A DNA stretch of 55,730 nt from an uncultured Fusicatenibacter sp. GTDB lineage: Bacteria > Bacillota > Clostridia > Lachnospirales > Lachnospiraceae. Where the stretch lies: NCBI GenBank assembly GCA_902493585.1, contig CABUPZ010000012.1, positions 1 to 55,730 on the forward strand, written 5' to 3'. This document shows positions 1 through 7,780 of this stretch, in pieces. Position numbers and translations under genes: made by a program. A model generated the notes under the pieces. That model was not told the DNA's origin, ran no database searches, and was given only the letters and a program-made list of their open reading frames with translations. How positions within the stretch are numbered: the first letter of the stretch is position 1; every line of letters begins with the position of its first letter.

Positions 1-1044
1 TCCTGTCCTGGAGGCGTGCGGGGGCAGGTGAATTTCCCGGAACGGCAGGTAGGCGGCAGTCCTTACCGGATGGATCAGCTGGGCGGGCTGCTTCTTTGCA
101 CCGCCGGCGGAAGACGGTTTGCGACCCAGTGGGACGACGAGCCGCTCCGACTGGAATGGTTTGAAGAATGGCGGCAGAAACAGGAGACGGATGCGGAACA
201 GAAGATGACAGAAGAAGCAGATAGGGAAGAAACAGAGGAAAAGGAAAGACGGGAGCCGGAAAGAAGAGAAAACCGCGAGCCGAAAAACACAGCGGAAATA
301 AAAATGGATCGCCGGCAGCAAACTGGAACAGAAAACAGTGAAAAACAGAAACACAGGGAATCAGGAAATACGGCCGCCCGGCAGAACATGGATTTCCAGG
401 AGAAGGGCAGTCAGGAAAATACAGGGGAAGAGCGGAAGATATCAGAAGAGACAGAGCGGGAGAAAACAGAACAGAGAGAGGCTGAGAATATATCGGGGGA
501 AATGAAAAAAGCAGACGGAAGTGATAAGACAGAAGACGATCGGGCAGTTCCGCTTGCGGCTGAGATACCGGTGATGGCTGCGAGCAATCCCAGCAGAAAC
601 TCTGACAGAAACCCGGACACAACCCGCTGCAAATCTCCCGGTTGTCCGCAGATGCAGAACAGACCTTCCCCGGGATTTCATCGGTGGGAGCAGGTGCAGA
701 AGACCTGCGCGCACTGCCAGCCATTTCATGACGATCTGATGACGGACTGTGTAAAGGTGACCCGGCAGGAACTTCCTCAGCTTCGTAAACTCGGCTGGCA
801 GCTGGACAGCAACCAGTTCCAGAATCATGGGCTGAATCATTACGGGCATTTTCTTCTGTGCAGAGATGCTTCCCGTCCCGATGTATTTTTTGTGTGCGTG
901 CCGGGAATGTTCAATACCAATGAACAGTTTATGGCAGGAATGTTCGGATATCATGCGTTTCGTCCCGCGAAACCCACGGCGGAGGGCGCAGCTCAGCCGA
1001 ACTTCGGATACTGGTGTCGGAGGATTCCGATGCCGCGCGGCTGA
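1..1044 (+). CDS. DUF6128-type protein, 5' end cut by window edge
   Basis: The frame is open from base 1 and a GTG at 16 is only the first start-like codon inside the window, so the true start is probably to the left. Three parts are visible: a short N-terminal stretch rich in Trp and Arg, a very long low-complexity linker of Glu, Lys, Arg and Gln (about residues 50-165 counted from the GTG), and a compact C-terminal domain (about residues 225-342). The last contains paired Cys in CAHC, a GHFLLC segment and an FGYWC near the end. That C-terminal domain resembles the DUF6128 family common in Lachnospiraceae, which has no known function. No membrane segment is seen. The linker suggests a flexible or surface-tethering spacer, but the role is unknown. 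Confidence 0.6.
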   Translation, partial: SCPGGVRGQVNFPERQVGGSPYRMDQLGGLLLCTAGGRRFATQWDDEPLRLEWFEEWRQKQETDAEQKMTEEADREETEEKERREPERRENREPKNTAEIKMDRRQQTGTENSEKQKHRESGNTAARQNMDFQEKGSQENTGEERKISEETEREKTEQREAENISGEMKKADGSDKTEDDRAVPLAAEIPVMAASNPSRNSDRNPDTTRCKSPGCPQMQNRPSPGFHRWEQVQKTCAHCQPFHDDLMTDCVKVTRQELPQLRKLGWQLDSNQFQNHGLNHYGHFLLCRDASRPDVFFVCVPGMFNTNEQFMAGMFGYHAFRPAKPTAEGAAQPNFGYWCRRIPMPRG

Positions 1045-1101
1045 GAGGAGAAGAGCGTGCAAATTGCACAAGGCAGTTTTGAAGATACGTGATTCTCCAT
1101 C

Positions 1102-1129
1102 TTTTCAAAAAAAATATTTCGTGTATAAT
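1102..1129 (+). promoter_or_regulatory. sigma-A promoter for the YitT gene
   Basis: A perfect -10 box TATAAT lies at 1124-1129. A weak -35 (TTTTCA, 1102-1107) sits 16 bp upstream. It is the only good promoter between the DUF6128 gene and the YitT gene and gives a leader of about 75 bases. Confidence 0.6.
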
Positions 1130-1136
1130 AAAAAAG

Positions 1137-1179
1137 TAGGGTTGTCGGCCTGCGGTTCTATATTGGTACGGCAGCCCTA
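1137..1179 (+). promoter_or_regulatory. leader hairpin upstream of the YitT gene
   Basis: The arms at 1137-1147 and 1169-1179 pair over 11 bp with two G-U pairs. The stem can extend outward through AAAAGTA/TACTTTT with a 2-nt bulge, and the right side runs into a short U-tract. It lies between the promoter and the ribosome binding site. It could be a weak terminator or attenuator, or a structural leader; no known riboswitch consensus is recognised. Confidence 0.45.
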
Positions 1180-1209
1180 TACTTTTGGGATACAATTAGG
1201 AGGAAAAAT

Positions 1210-2091
1210 ATGAAAGAAAACTCTGGAGGAATCCATTTCTTAAAAACGCTGCCGTTGATCCTGTTGGGAAATACGGTTTACGCGCTGGGGATCGTTATGT
1301 TTGTTCTGCCGACGGGCCTGATCACGGGAGGAACAACGGGACTTGCCCTGACGGCAGAATACTTTCTGCATATTCCGGTCTCGGTCTTTGTGTTTCTCAT
1401 GAATCTTTGTATGTTTCTGCTGGGAGCAGCGGTCCTGGGAATGAAATTCGCGCTGACTACGCTGGTGAGTTCTTTTTATTATCCGCTGATCCTTGGAGTC
1501 CTGCAGAAGATTCCAGTGCTGTCTGATATCACAAAAGACCCGATGCTTGCGACGGTATTTGGAGGGCTGATGATCGGATTCGGGATCGGGATCGTGATCC
1601 GGGCGGGAGCGTCCACCGGAGGAATGGATATTCCGCCGCTGATCCTGAAAAAGAAATTCGGTCTTCCTGTTTCCGTGATGCTGTACGTCTTTGACGTGAC
1701 CATCCTGATTCTGCAGATGCTGTTTTCCGATAAGGAAGAAATCCTCTATGGAATCCTGCTGGTTATGATCTATACGGTGGTTCTGGACAAGGTGCTCCTG
1801 ATCGGTACCTCCCAGACGCAGGTCAAAATCGTCAGCAAAAAATATATGGAGTTGAACGATAAAATTATCCATGAGCTGGACCGCGGTTCCACGTTGATCC
1901 ACGCAACGACGGGATTTATGAAAAAGGAGCAGCCTATGGTGATGACGGTGATCTCCAACCGTGAGCTGGGTGCCCTGAACCGCCTGGTGATGGAGACGGA
2001 CCCGCAGGCGTTTATGATCGTCGGCAATGTCAATGAGGTGAAGGGAAGAGGGTTTACCCAGGAGAAGGTATACAAAAAAGAGGGAGCGTAG
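1210..2091 (+). CDS. YitT family membrane protein
   Basis: This is a 293-residue integral membrane protein of the YitT family (DUF161 membrane part plus DUF2179 C-terminal domain). The N-terminal half has about five or six hydrophobic segments, with the Gly-rich family signature TGGTTGLAL near residue 40 and GAGTSGG-like turns (RAGASTGGMD near residue 135). The C-terminal soluble part (about 210-290) is the DUF2179 domain and carries the typical GF...VKGRGF ending. Length fits the family, which lies at 280-300 residues. The start is set by a strong AGGAGG seven bases before the ATG. Family members are uncharacterised or loosely linked to transport and sporulation; no substrate can be stated. 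It is a single gene behind its own promoter, with a 113-bp gap to the next regulator gene. Confidence 0.85.
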   Translation: MKENSGGIHFLKTLPLILLGNTVYALGIVMFVLPTGLITGGTTGLALTAEYFLHIPVSVFVFLMNLCMFLLGAAVLGMKFALTTLVSSFYYPLILGVLQKIPVLSDITKDPMLATVFGGLMIGFGIGIVIRAGASTGGMDIPPLILKKKFGLPVSVMLYVFDVTILILQMLFSDKEEILYGILLVMIYTVVLDKVLLIGTSQTQVKIVSKKYMELNDKIIHELDRGSTLIHATTGFMKKEQPMVMTVISNRELGALNRLVMETDPQAFMIVGNVNEVKGRGFTQEKVYKKEGA

Positions 2092-2204
2092 AAAAATTCG
2101 GCAGAGTCTGATACAAAAAAGAAATTTTCGGAAGGTTCGGCAGAAGAAAAAATCGGGAAGACTGGAGGAGGAACCTGGAAAACACAGAAGAAAGGGAGAT
2201 AGTT

Positions 2205-3800
2205 ATGGAATTTAGTATTCTGATTGTAGACGATGACAAACTTCTGGTGGACAAGCTGGAAGAAACGGTACAGTGGGAAAAGATAGGAATTTCGATGGTT
2301 TTTACTGCCTATAATATCCGGCAGGCGCAAAGGCTTCTGGAAGAATTTCCAATACAGTTTCTACTGTGTGACATCGACATGCCTCAGGGTAGCGGCCTGG
2401 AACTTCTGGAGTGGATCCGAAACAAACAGATGGAGATTGAGTGTGTATTTTTGAGCAGTTATGCAAATTTTGCCTACGCGCAGAAAGCGCTGCGGCTCTC
2501 CACACGGGAATATTTGTTAAAGCCGATCTCTAATCAGGACCTTGAAGCGATTCTGTCAAGGATTATCGAGGAGACGAGACAGAAAAAAGAGGAGAGCAGC
2601 ATCGGGGAGTATCGTGCAGACAAGCCAAGTGACAGGAAAATTATTTTTTGGGAGAATTTTTTTCACGATCCTTCTGCACAGAAGGAAATTCTGGCACAGG
2701 GTATGGATGAGAATCTGTATCAGAAACGGGAACGGATTGTCCTGGAAGCAATTAAAATTTTCGCGGATGACAAAGACATCAATTATAAGAAAGATCTTGC
2801 GCTGTTCAATTTTGTTATACGGAATATCACAACTGAATTTTTTGAAAATAAGCACCAGAATATGGAAGCAGTCGTTCAGGTCAGCGATTATGAGTGGGTG
2901 CTTGTTTTTCAGGCGATGGGCGAATGGGAATTGTTTCTTGAGGCTTCCGTAGAACTGAAGAAACATCTGAATAAGATCCTGCCGCAGAGATCCTGCATGT
3001 ATATCGGAGAGAGTTGTCTGGTGAAGGAAGCGATTGACAGCTGGAAACGGATTGAGCTTATGGAAAAAACTATTTTGCCGGAAGAAGAGGGGATTCTGAG
3101 GGAATGTGATCTTCTTGAATGTGGAAGAGATCTGTCGGAGAATGTAAAATATCAGCAACCGCCCTGGGAAGTCTGGCAAAACGCTCTTAAGGATTCCAAA
3201 GACAGTATGGAGGTCGGCAAGGATATCACCAATTTTTTGAAAGAAACTTTTGAAAATGGACAGCTCACCATCGAGAATCTGGAACGCTTTCTTAAGGAAC
3301 TGGAACAGCTTGTATACTGCTATCTGGGTGAACAGCAACTGGGATTTTCGCAGTTGTTTGACAGCCGGGATTTTGACCGCAGAGAAAGGGACGCTTATCA
3401 TTCTTTGGATGCGGTCATGGACTTTATACAGTGGGTGTTCGAAACACTCAGGGAAAGCGGAAAAGAACAGAAAAGCCAGGAAGATGTGGTGAGCCAGGTT
3501 AAGGAATACATAGAAAGTCATCTGAATGAGGAACTGTCCAGAAGCCGGCTGGCAAAAATGGTGTTTTTGTCGGAAGATTATGTGTCCAAGCTGTTTAAAA
3601 CGACGACAGGAATGAGTATTCCAGGTTACATTGCGGCAAGAAGGATTGAGAAGGCAAAAGAATATCTCAATCATTCCAATCTTCCAGTCAGCCGCATTGC
3701 GCTGGAAGTTGGGTACAGTAATTTTTCTTATTTCAGCAAAACTTTCCGCGATTTGACAGGAATGACGCCCAACGAGTACAGGAGCAAGACAGCAAAATAA
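2205..3800 (+). CDS. YesN-type response regulator, AraC-family output
   Basis: This 531-residue transcription regulator of the YesN class has an N-terminal receiver domain (about 1-125) with the acidic pocket VDDD and the phospho-acceptor Asp56 in LCDIDMP. A long poorly conserved middle section follows (about 130-425), and then a C-terminal AraC/XylS DNA-binding domain (about 430-531) with two helix-turn-helix motifs, the second ending in GMTPNEYR. It is expected to be phosphorylated by a YesM-type kinase and to activate sugar-uptake genes. The matching kinase is probably the gene at 7781-9484, with the transporter genes lying between the two. Start: ATG after GGGAGA. A rho-independent terminator follows at 3842-3871, so it is transcribed apart from the transporter. 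Confidence 0.9.
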   Translation: MEFSILIVDDDKLLVDKLEETVQWEKIGISMVFTAYNIRQAQRLLEEFPIQFLLCDIDMPQGSGLELLEWIRNKQMEIECVFLSSYANFAYAQKALRLSTREYLLKPISNQDLEAILSRIIEETRQKKEESSIGEYRADKPSDRKIIFWENFFHDPSAQKEILAQGMDENLYQKRERIVLEAIKIFADDKDINYKKDLALFNFVIRNITTEFFENKHQNMEAVVQVSDYEWVLVFQAMGEWELFLEASVELKKHLNKILPQRSCMYIGESCLVKEAIDSWKRIELMEKTILPEEEGILRECDLLECGRDLSENVKYQQPPWEVWQNALKDSKDSMEVGKDITNFLKETFENGQLTIENLERFLKELEQLVYCYLGEQQLGFSQLFDSRDFDRRERDAYHSLDAVMDFIQWVFETLRESGKEQKSQEDVVSQVKEYIESHLNEELSRSRLAKMVFLSEDYVSKLFKTTTGMSIPGYIAARRIEKAKEYLNHSNLPVSRIALEVGYSNFSYFSKTFRDLTGMTPNEYRSKTAK

Positions 3801-3841
3801 AAAAAATCTGTTTTGTCAATAACAAAAAAACGGACAAATAG

Positions 3842-3871
3842 AAAAAGAGGCATTTCAAGATGCCTCTTTTT
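3842..3871 (+). terminator. terminator after the first yesN-type gene
   Basis: The stem at 3842-3853 pairs with 3860-3871 (AGAGGCAT core, six-base loop) and continues into A/T runs on both sides. It should work as a strong, possibly bidirectional, intrinsic terminator. Confidence 0.9.
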
Positions 3872-3872
3872 T

Positions 3873-3930
3873 GCTATGCTAATTACATAAAAATGAAAGA
3901 GAAAATTAGTTATATTATATATAATATAGC
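3873..3930 (+). promoter_or_regulatory. AT-rich nested inverted repeats and promoter before sugar transporter 1
   Basis: An 18-bp perfect palindrome lies at 3911-3928 and contains a -10 box TATAAT (3920-3925). Outside it, CTAATT (3879-3884) pairs with AATTAG (3904-3909), and GCTAT (3873-3877) with ATAGC (3926-3930). No good -35 box is visible, which fits an activator-dependent promoter. The neighbouring YesN-type regulator is the obvious candidate activator (inference). Confidence 0.5.
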
Positions 3931-4011
3931 TACAAATCGATCATAGATGCAGTCAGAGTGCATAAATGAATGATGAGTGGAACGGAAATCAAGGGAAAGA
4001 AGGGATGATAT

Positions 4012-4947
4012 GTGAAAAAGAAAAATGCAACTCCAAAACACAAGCAGAGCTTTATCGCCGGCGTGAAGGAAAGCAGAGCGCTGTATCTGCTGATGCTGCC
4101 TTCCATCATTATTTTCCTGCTGTTTACCTACTACCCCATGTACGGAGTGATCATTGCGTTTAAGAATTTTACTCCGGCAGAAGGAATTTTCGGCAGTGAA
4201 TGGGTAGGAATGAAAAACTTTATTCAGTATTTTAACTCCTATCAGTTTGGACTCACAATCCGAAATACGATTGTAATCAGTCTTTACACGATTCTGGTTA
4301 CCTTCCCATTGCCGATCGCACTTGCATTGATGTGCAATCAGATCAGAGCAAAGAAATTCAAAAAGTTTTTCCAGGTATCCACCTATCTGCCACATTTTAT
4401 TTCAACGGTAGTTATGTGTGGTATGTTGATTTTGTTCCTGTCTCCGAGCACCGGAATTATTTCCAAGCTTGTAGGGCTGTTGGGATTTGAACTTCCAAAC
4501 CTGATGGGAAGCGCGGCGGCTTTTCCACATATTTATGTTTGGTCAGAGGCATGGCAGCATGTTGGCTGGGACAGTATTCTTTACATAGCGACATTATCAT
4601 CCGTAGACCCGAGCCTGTATGAAGCGGCGACCATGGACGGCGCAGGCAAGTGGAAGAAGATGCTTCATATCGATGTGCCGGCGCTGATGCCGACGATTAC
4701 GATCATGCTGATTCTCCGTATGGGAAGTGTTATGAGTGTCGGATTTGAAAAGGTTTACCTGCTGCAGAATACGCTGAATAGCAGTACCAGTGAGATCATT
4801 TCCACTTACGTGTACAAGATGGGTTTGATCAGCAATCAGTATAGTTTGTCGGCAGCGATCGGTCTGTTTAACAACGTGATCAACCTTGCGCTGCTGCTGC
4901 TGGTAAATGCAATTTCCAAGAAACTCAGCGATACATCATTGATTTAA
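4012..4947 (+). CDS. sugar ABC transporter permease (LplB/YteP type)
   Basis: This 311-residue inner-membrane permease of the binding-protein-dependent sugar importers has six hydrophobic segments. The first follows a basic N-terminus, and the cytoplasmic EAA loop near residues 205-225 contains YEAATMDGAGKWKK, the contact site for the ATPase. It closely follows the LplB/YtcP-YteP pattern used for oligosaccharide uptake in Firmicutes. The start is GTG at 4012, because the only nearby ATG is in another frame and an AAGGGATG-like ribosome binding site lies just upstream. It forms an operon with the second permease 14 bp downstream and then the binding protein. No ATPase gene is present, so a shared MsmK-type ATPase elsewhere is expected. 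Confidence 0.9.
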   Translation: MKKKNATPKHKQSFIAGVKESRALYLLMLPSIIIFLLFTYYPMYGVIIAFKNFTPAEGIFGSEWVGMKNFIQYFNSYQFGLTIRNTIVISLYTILVTFPLPIALALMCNQIRAKKFKKFFQVSTYLPHFISTVVMCGMLILFLSPSTGIISKLVGLLGFELPNLMGSAAAFPHIYVWSEAWQHVGWDSILYIATLSSVDPSLYEAATMDGAGKWKKMLHIDVPALMPTITIMLILRMGSVMSVGFEKVYLLQNTLNSSTSEIISTYVYKMGLISNQYSLSAAIGLFNNVINLALLLLVNAISKKLSDTSLI

Positions 4948-4961
4948 GCGGGAGGTTGGAT

Positions 4962-5876
4962 ATGAGTCAGACAAAGGCTGTAAGTACAAAGACAAAAATC
5001 AAAAAATCGAAAGAGGACAGGATCTTTGATGCGATCATTTACACGATTGCTGCAATCCTGATTTTGATCACTCTTTATCCGATGTATTTTATTGTCATTG
5101 CGTCGATCAGTGACGCAGGGCTTGTTTCCTCCGGACAGATTATGTTCCTTCCGAAGGGTATTAACTTTGAAGCATACAAACAGCTGGGAAATTATGATTC
5201 CATCTGGATTGGTTACAGAAATACAATCCTTTATGTAATCGTTGGAACGGTTGTTACATTGGTGGTTAATATTCCCGCTTCCTATGCACTGTCGAGAAAA
5301 AAATTGTACGGAAAAAAATTGTTCACTGCGTTTTATCTGATTCCGATGTTTTTCACCGGAGGTCTGATTCCGACGTATCTGGCAGTACAGCAGTTCCATT
5401 TGCTCGATACCTTCTGGGTAATGGTAATTCCGTTCTCAGTTGTCACGTATTACATTATCGTTGGACGTACCTTCTTTGCGAGCAGTATTCCGGAGGAGCT
5501 GTGGGAAGCAGCGCAGTTGGACGGCTGCGGGTATCTGGGATTTTTCTTCCGGATCGTTCTTCCGCTTTCCAAAGCGGTTATCGCGGTAATTGCTCTGTGG
5601 GCAGCGGTAGCCCAGTGGAACGGATATTTCAACGCATTGATTTATCTGCGGAGCGAAGAACTGCAGCCACTGCAGATTGCGCTTCGGAACATCCTGATCA
5701 GCAATCAGACCATGAGTTCCATGTTGACAGGAGCTGCAGCGACAGAAGCGCAGCAGCTGGCAGATTTGATCAAATATGCGGTCATCGTGGTATCTTCTGC
5801 GCCGATCATGTGCATGTATCCATTGGTACAGAAATACTTCAATCAAGGTGTTATGCTTGGTTCACTGAAGGGATGA
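4962..5876 (+). CDS. sugar ABC transporter permease (YtcP/LplC type)
   Basis: This is the second permease of sugar transporter 1, 304 residues, with six predicted membrane spans and an EAA loop (about 195-215) reading WEAAQLDGCG. It belongs to the YtcP/LplC carbohydrate permease family and should pair with the preceding gene to form the heterodimeric channel. ATG 4962 is chosen as start because GGAGG at 4951-4955 lies six bases upstream; an in-frame TTG at 4956 touches that site and is unlikely. The C-terminus ends MLGSLKG, typical of the family. The binding-protein gene follows after a 131-bp gap that carries two hairpins. Confidence 0.9.
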   Translation: MSQTKAVSTKTKIKKSKEDRIFDAIIYTIAAILILITLYPMYFIVIASISDAGLVSSGQIMFLPKGINFEAYKQLGNYDSIWIGYRNTILYVIVGTVVTLVVNIPASYALSRKKLYGKKLFTAFYLIPMFFTGGLIPTYLAVQQFHLLDTFWVMVIPFSVVTYYIIVGRTFFASSIPEELWEAAQLDGCGYLGFFFRIVLPLSKAVIAVIALWAAVAQWNGYFNALIYLRSEELQPLQIALRNILISNQTMSSMLTGAAATEAQQLADLIKYAVIVVSSAPIMCMYPLVQKYFNQGVMLGSLKG

Positions 5877-5884
5877 GAAAATTT

Positions 5885-5966
5885 CAGCGGCCCGGAATAC
5901 CCGGGCTGCCGGAGATTTTCAGCTCAAAGGTTACCATATGATCCGGCGGTTTAAAAATCACCGGAT
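5885..5966 (+). promoter_or_regulatory. two hairpins between permease and binding-protein genes
   Basis: The first hairpin, 5885-5908, has CCCGG paired with CCGGG around a five-base loop. The second, 5941-5966, has ATCCGG paired with CCGGAT. Neither is followed by a good U-run. They are likely RNA-processing or stability elements that raise binding-protein mRNA relative to the permeases, as known for other sugar ABC operons; here this is inferred only from position. Confidence 0.5.
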
Positions 5967-6007
5967 ACAAATGTAAGAAATCCAATTCAGGAGAAAGGGG
6001 AAAAGAA

Positions 6008-7639
6008 ATGAAAAAGAAAAATCTGAAAAAAGGAATGAGCCTGGTATTGACAGCTTCTATGGCAGCTGGTCTTTTAGCAGGATGCGGAGGCGGAGGAGAA
6101 GAAGCTTCCTCGACGGCTTCCGGTGAGGAAGATGTGCCGACTTACAAAATTGCGACGGTTCGCTGGACGGACACATGGCCGACCGATTTCCTTGAGAGCG
6201 GAATTATGAAAGAACTTGAGGAAAAGCATGGCATTAATATCGAATGGGACGTCTATTATAATTCTGACTGGTCCGAGCAGAAATCACTTCTGCTGGCATC
6301 GGGAGATCTTCCGGATGCGTTCCTGGGTTCCATTTGTTTGAACACATCCGATATGACACAGAACAAATCATTGTTTCTTGATCTGACGGATCTGATCAAT
6401 GAGGAAACAATGCCGAATCTGACAAGCATTTTTGAGTCGGATCCGGAAATGAAGGCAGTCTGCACAGACCGTGACGGAAAGATCTACAGCCTCCCGAAAA
6501 AACTGGGACTGCGGCCGGAAGCATGCGGAAACTCTCTGTATATCAATAAGGAATGGCTGGACAATCTGGGTCTGGCAGTTCCGACGACCTATGAAGAACT
6601 GGAAACCGTGCTTGAGGCGTTTGTCACAGAGGATGCAGACGGCGACGGTGATGCGACCAACGAGATTGGATATACAAACTCAGCAGGTTCTACGGTACTT
6701 AGCGGCGATCTGAGAAATATTCTGTTCCCGTTCGGAACTATGGTAAGCCGCGCAGACAACTATATGGGTCTGAACAGTGAAGGTGAACCGGTGTTCATGC
6801 CTGCACAGGAAAATTATAAAGAAGCTGTGGAATGGATGCACGGACTTTGGGAGAAAGGAATCCTTGATCCGGAATACTTTACTCAGGACAGTTCTATGGC
6901 TACCTCCAAGAGACAGGCAGAAGGAGGATCACAGGTTGGTCTGATTTCCGCATGGACTGCTGACGCTGAGGCTGGCGGAAATGCTGATCAGTTCGTACTT
7001 CTGGAAGCACTGCAGGGTCCGGACGGCAACCGTTATGTAGAGAACGCATCGAATTATCTGGATATTTCCGATCGTGAACTGGTAATCAGCAAAGATTGTG
7101 AAAATCCTGAAAAACTTCTTGCATGGGCAGATGATTTCTATGATAATGTAGCTACGTTGCAGACGACTTACGGCTCCATTTCTGATGGATGCATTACAGA
7201 CAACGGCGATGGAACTTATACGGTAAATGAACCGGAAGACGGAGGTTCCCTGGATACATCTGCATGGTCAAATTCCCTGAAGGATTTTGGACCAAAATAT
7301 ATGACAGAGGACTTTGAAGCGAACGTAACGCTTCCGGCAGATCAGGGAGACGGTATCAAGCTTCAGGAGGATGAGGTAAACGCACAGTACGTGACAACGG
7401 ATAAAAACGTTGGATTCCCGATGGTTCAGTATACCAGTGAAGAGCAGAATACGCTTACGATGCTCGGTACGGATATTTACCAGTATGTGGAAGCGCAGTA
7501 TGCGCATTGGGTTGTTGACGGTGGCATCGAAGAGGAATGGGATGCATATCTGGAACAGCTGGATACGATGGGACTGCAGGATCTTGTAAAGGCACAGACC
7601 GATGCATATAATGCATATCTGGAAGCTCTGGGCGAATAA
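6008..7639 (+). CDS. extracellular sugar-binding lipoprotein (LplA type)
   Basis: This 543-residue solute-binding protein belongs to the large LplA/YtcQ-like group. A lipoprotein signal peptide is clear: a basic start MKKKNLKKG, a hydrophobic core, and the lipobox LAGC with Cys26, followed by a Gly-rich and Ser-rich tether. The mature protein starts near residue 45 and has the bilobal binding-protein pattern; its length is that of the long oligosaccharide-binding subgroup. It contains a DADGDGDATNE segment (about residues 210-220) that resembles a calcium-binding EF-like loop found in this group. It should capture an oligosaccharide outside the membrane and deliver it to the two permeases upstream. 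The exact sugar cannot be read from sequence. Start: ATG after AGAAAGGGG. Hairpins lie on both sides of the gene. Confidence 0.9.
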   Translation: MKKKNLKKGMSLVLTASMAAGLLAGCGGGGEEASSTASGEEDVPTYKIATVRWTDTWPTDFLESGIMKELEEKHGINIEWDVYYNSDWSEQKSLLLASGDLPDAFLGSICLNTSDMTQNKSLFLDLTDLINEETMPNLTSIFESDPEMKAVCTDRDGKIYSLPKKLGLRPEACGNSLYINKEWLDNLGLAVPTTYEELETVLEAFVTEDADGDGDATNEIGYTNSAGSTVLSGDLRNILFPFGTMVSRADNYMGLNSEGEPVFMPAQENYKEAVEWMHGLWEKGILDPEYFTQDSSMATSKRQAEGGSQVGLISAWTADAEAGGNADQFVLLEALQGPDGNRYVENASNYLDISDRELVISKDCENPEKLLAWADDFYDNVATLQTTYGSISDGCITDNGDGTYTVNEPEDGGSLDTSAWSNSLKDFGPKYMTEDFEANVTLPADQGDGIKLQEDEVNAQYVTTDKNVGFPMVQYTSEEQNTLTMLGTDIYQYVEAQYAHWVVDGGIEEEWDAYLEQLDTMGLQDLVKAQTDAYNAYLEALGE

Positions 7640-7650
7640 GTGAGTTTGTA

Positions 7651-7699
7651 CAGCCGCTGTGGAACGTAAGAAAATTATATTACGTTTTGCAGCGGCTGT
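7651..7699 (+). terminator. long hairpin after the binding-protein gene
   Basis: ACAGCCGCTG pairs with CAGCGGCTGT (10 bp), with a second inner stem AACGTAA/TTACGTT. It lacks a strong U-run, so it may be a 3' stabiliser or a leaky terminator before the sensor kinase gene. Confidence 0.6.
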
Positions 7700-7780
7700 T
7701 CCGCTGTTGTAAAATATTAAGAAGAATAGCTATTTAGGCACCGAAATATGACATTCGAAAGACGGGCAGGAGGTTTTTTT

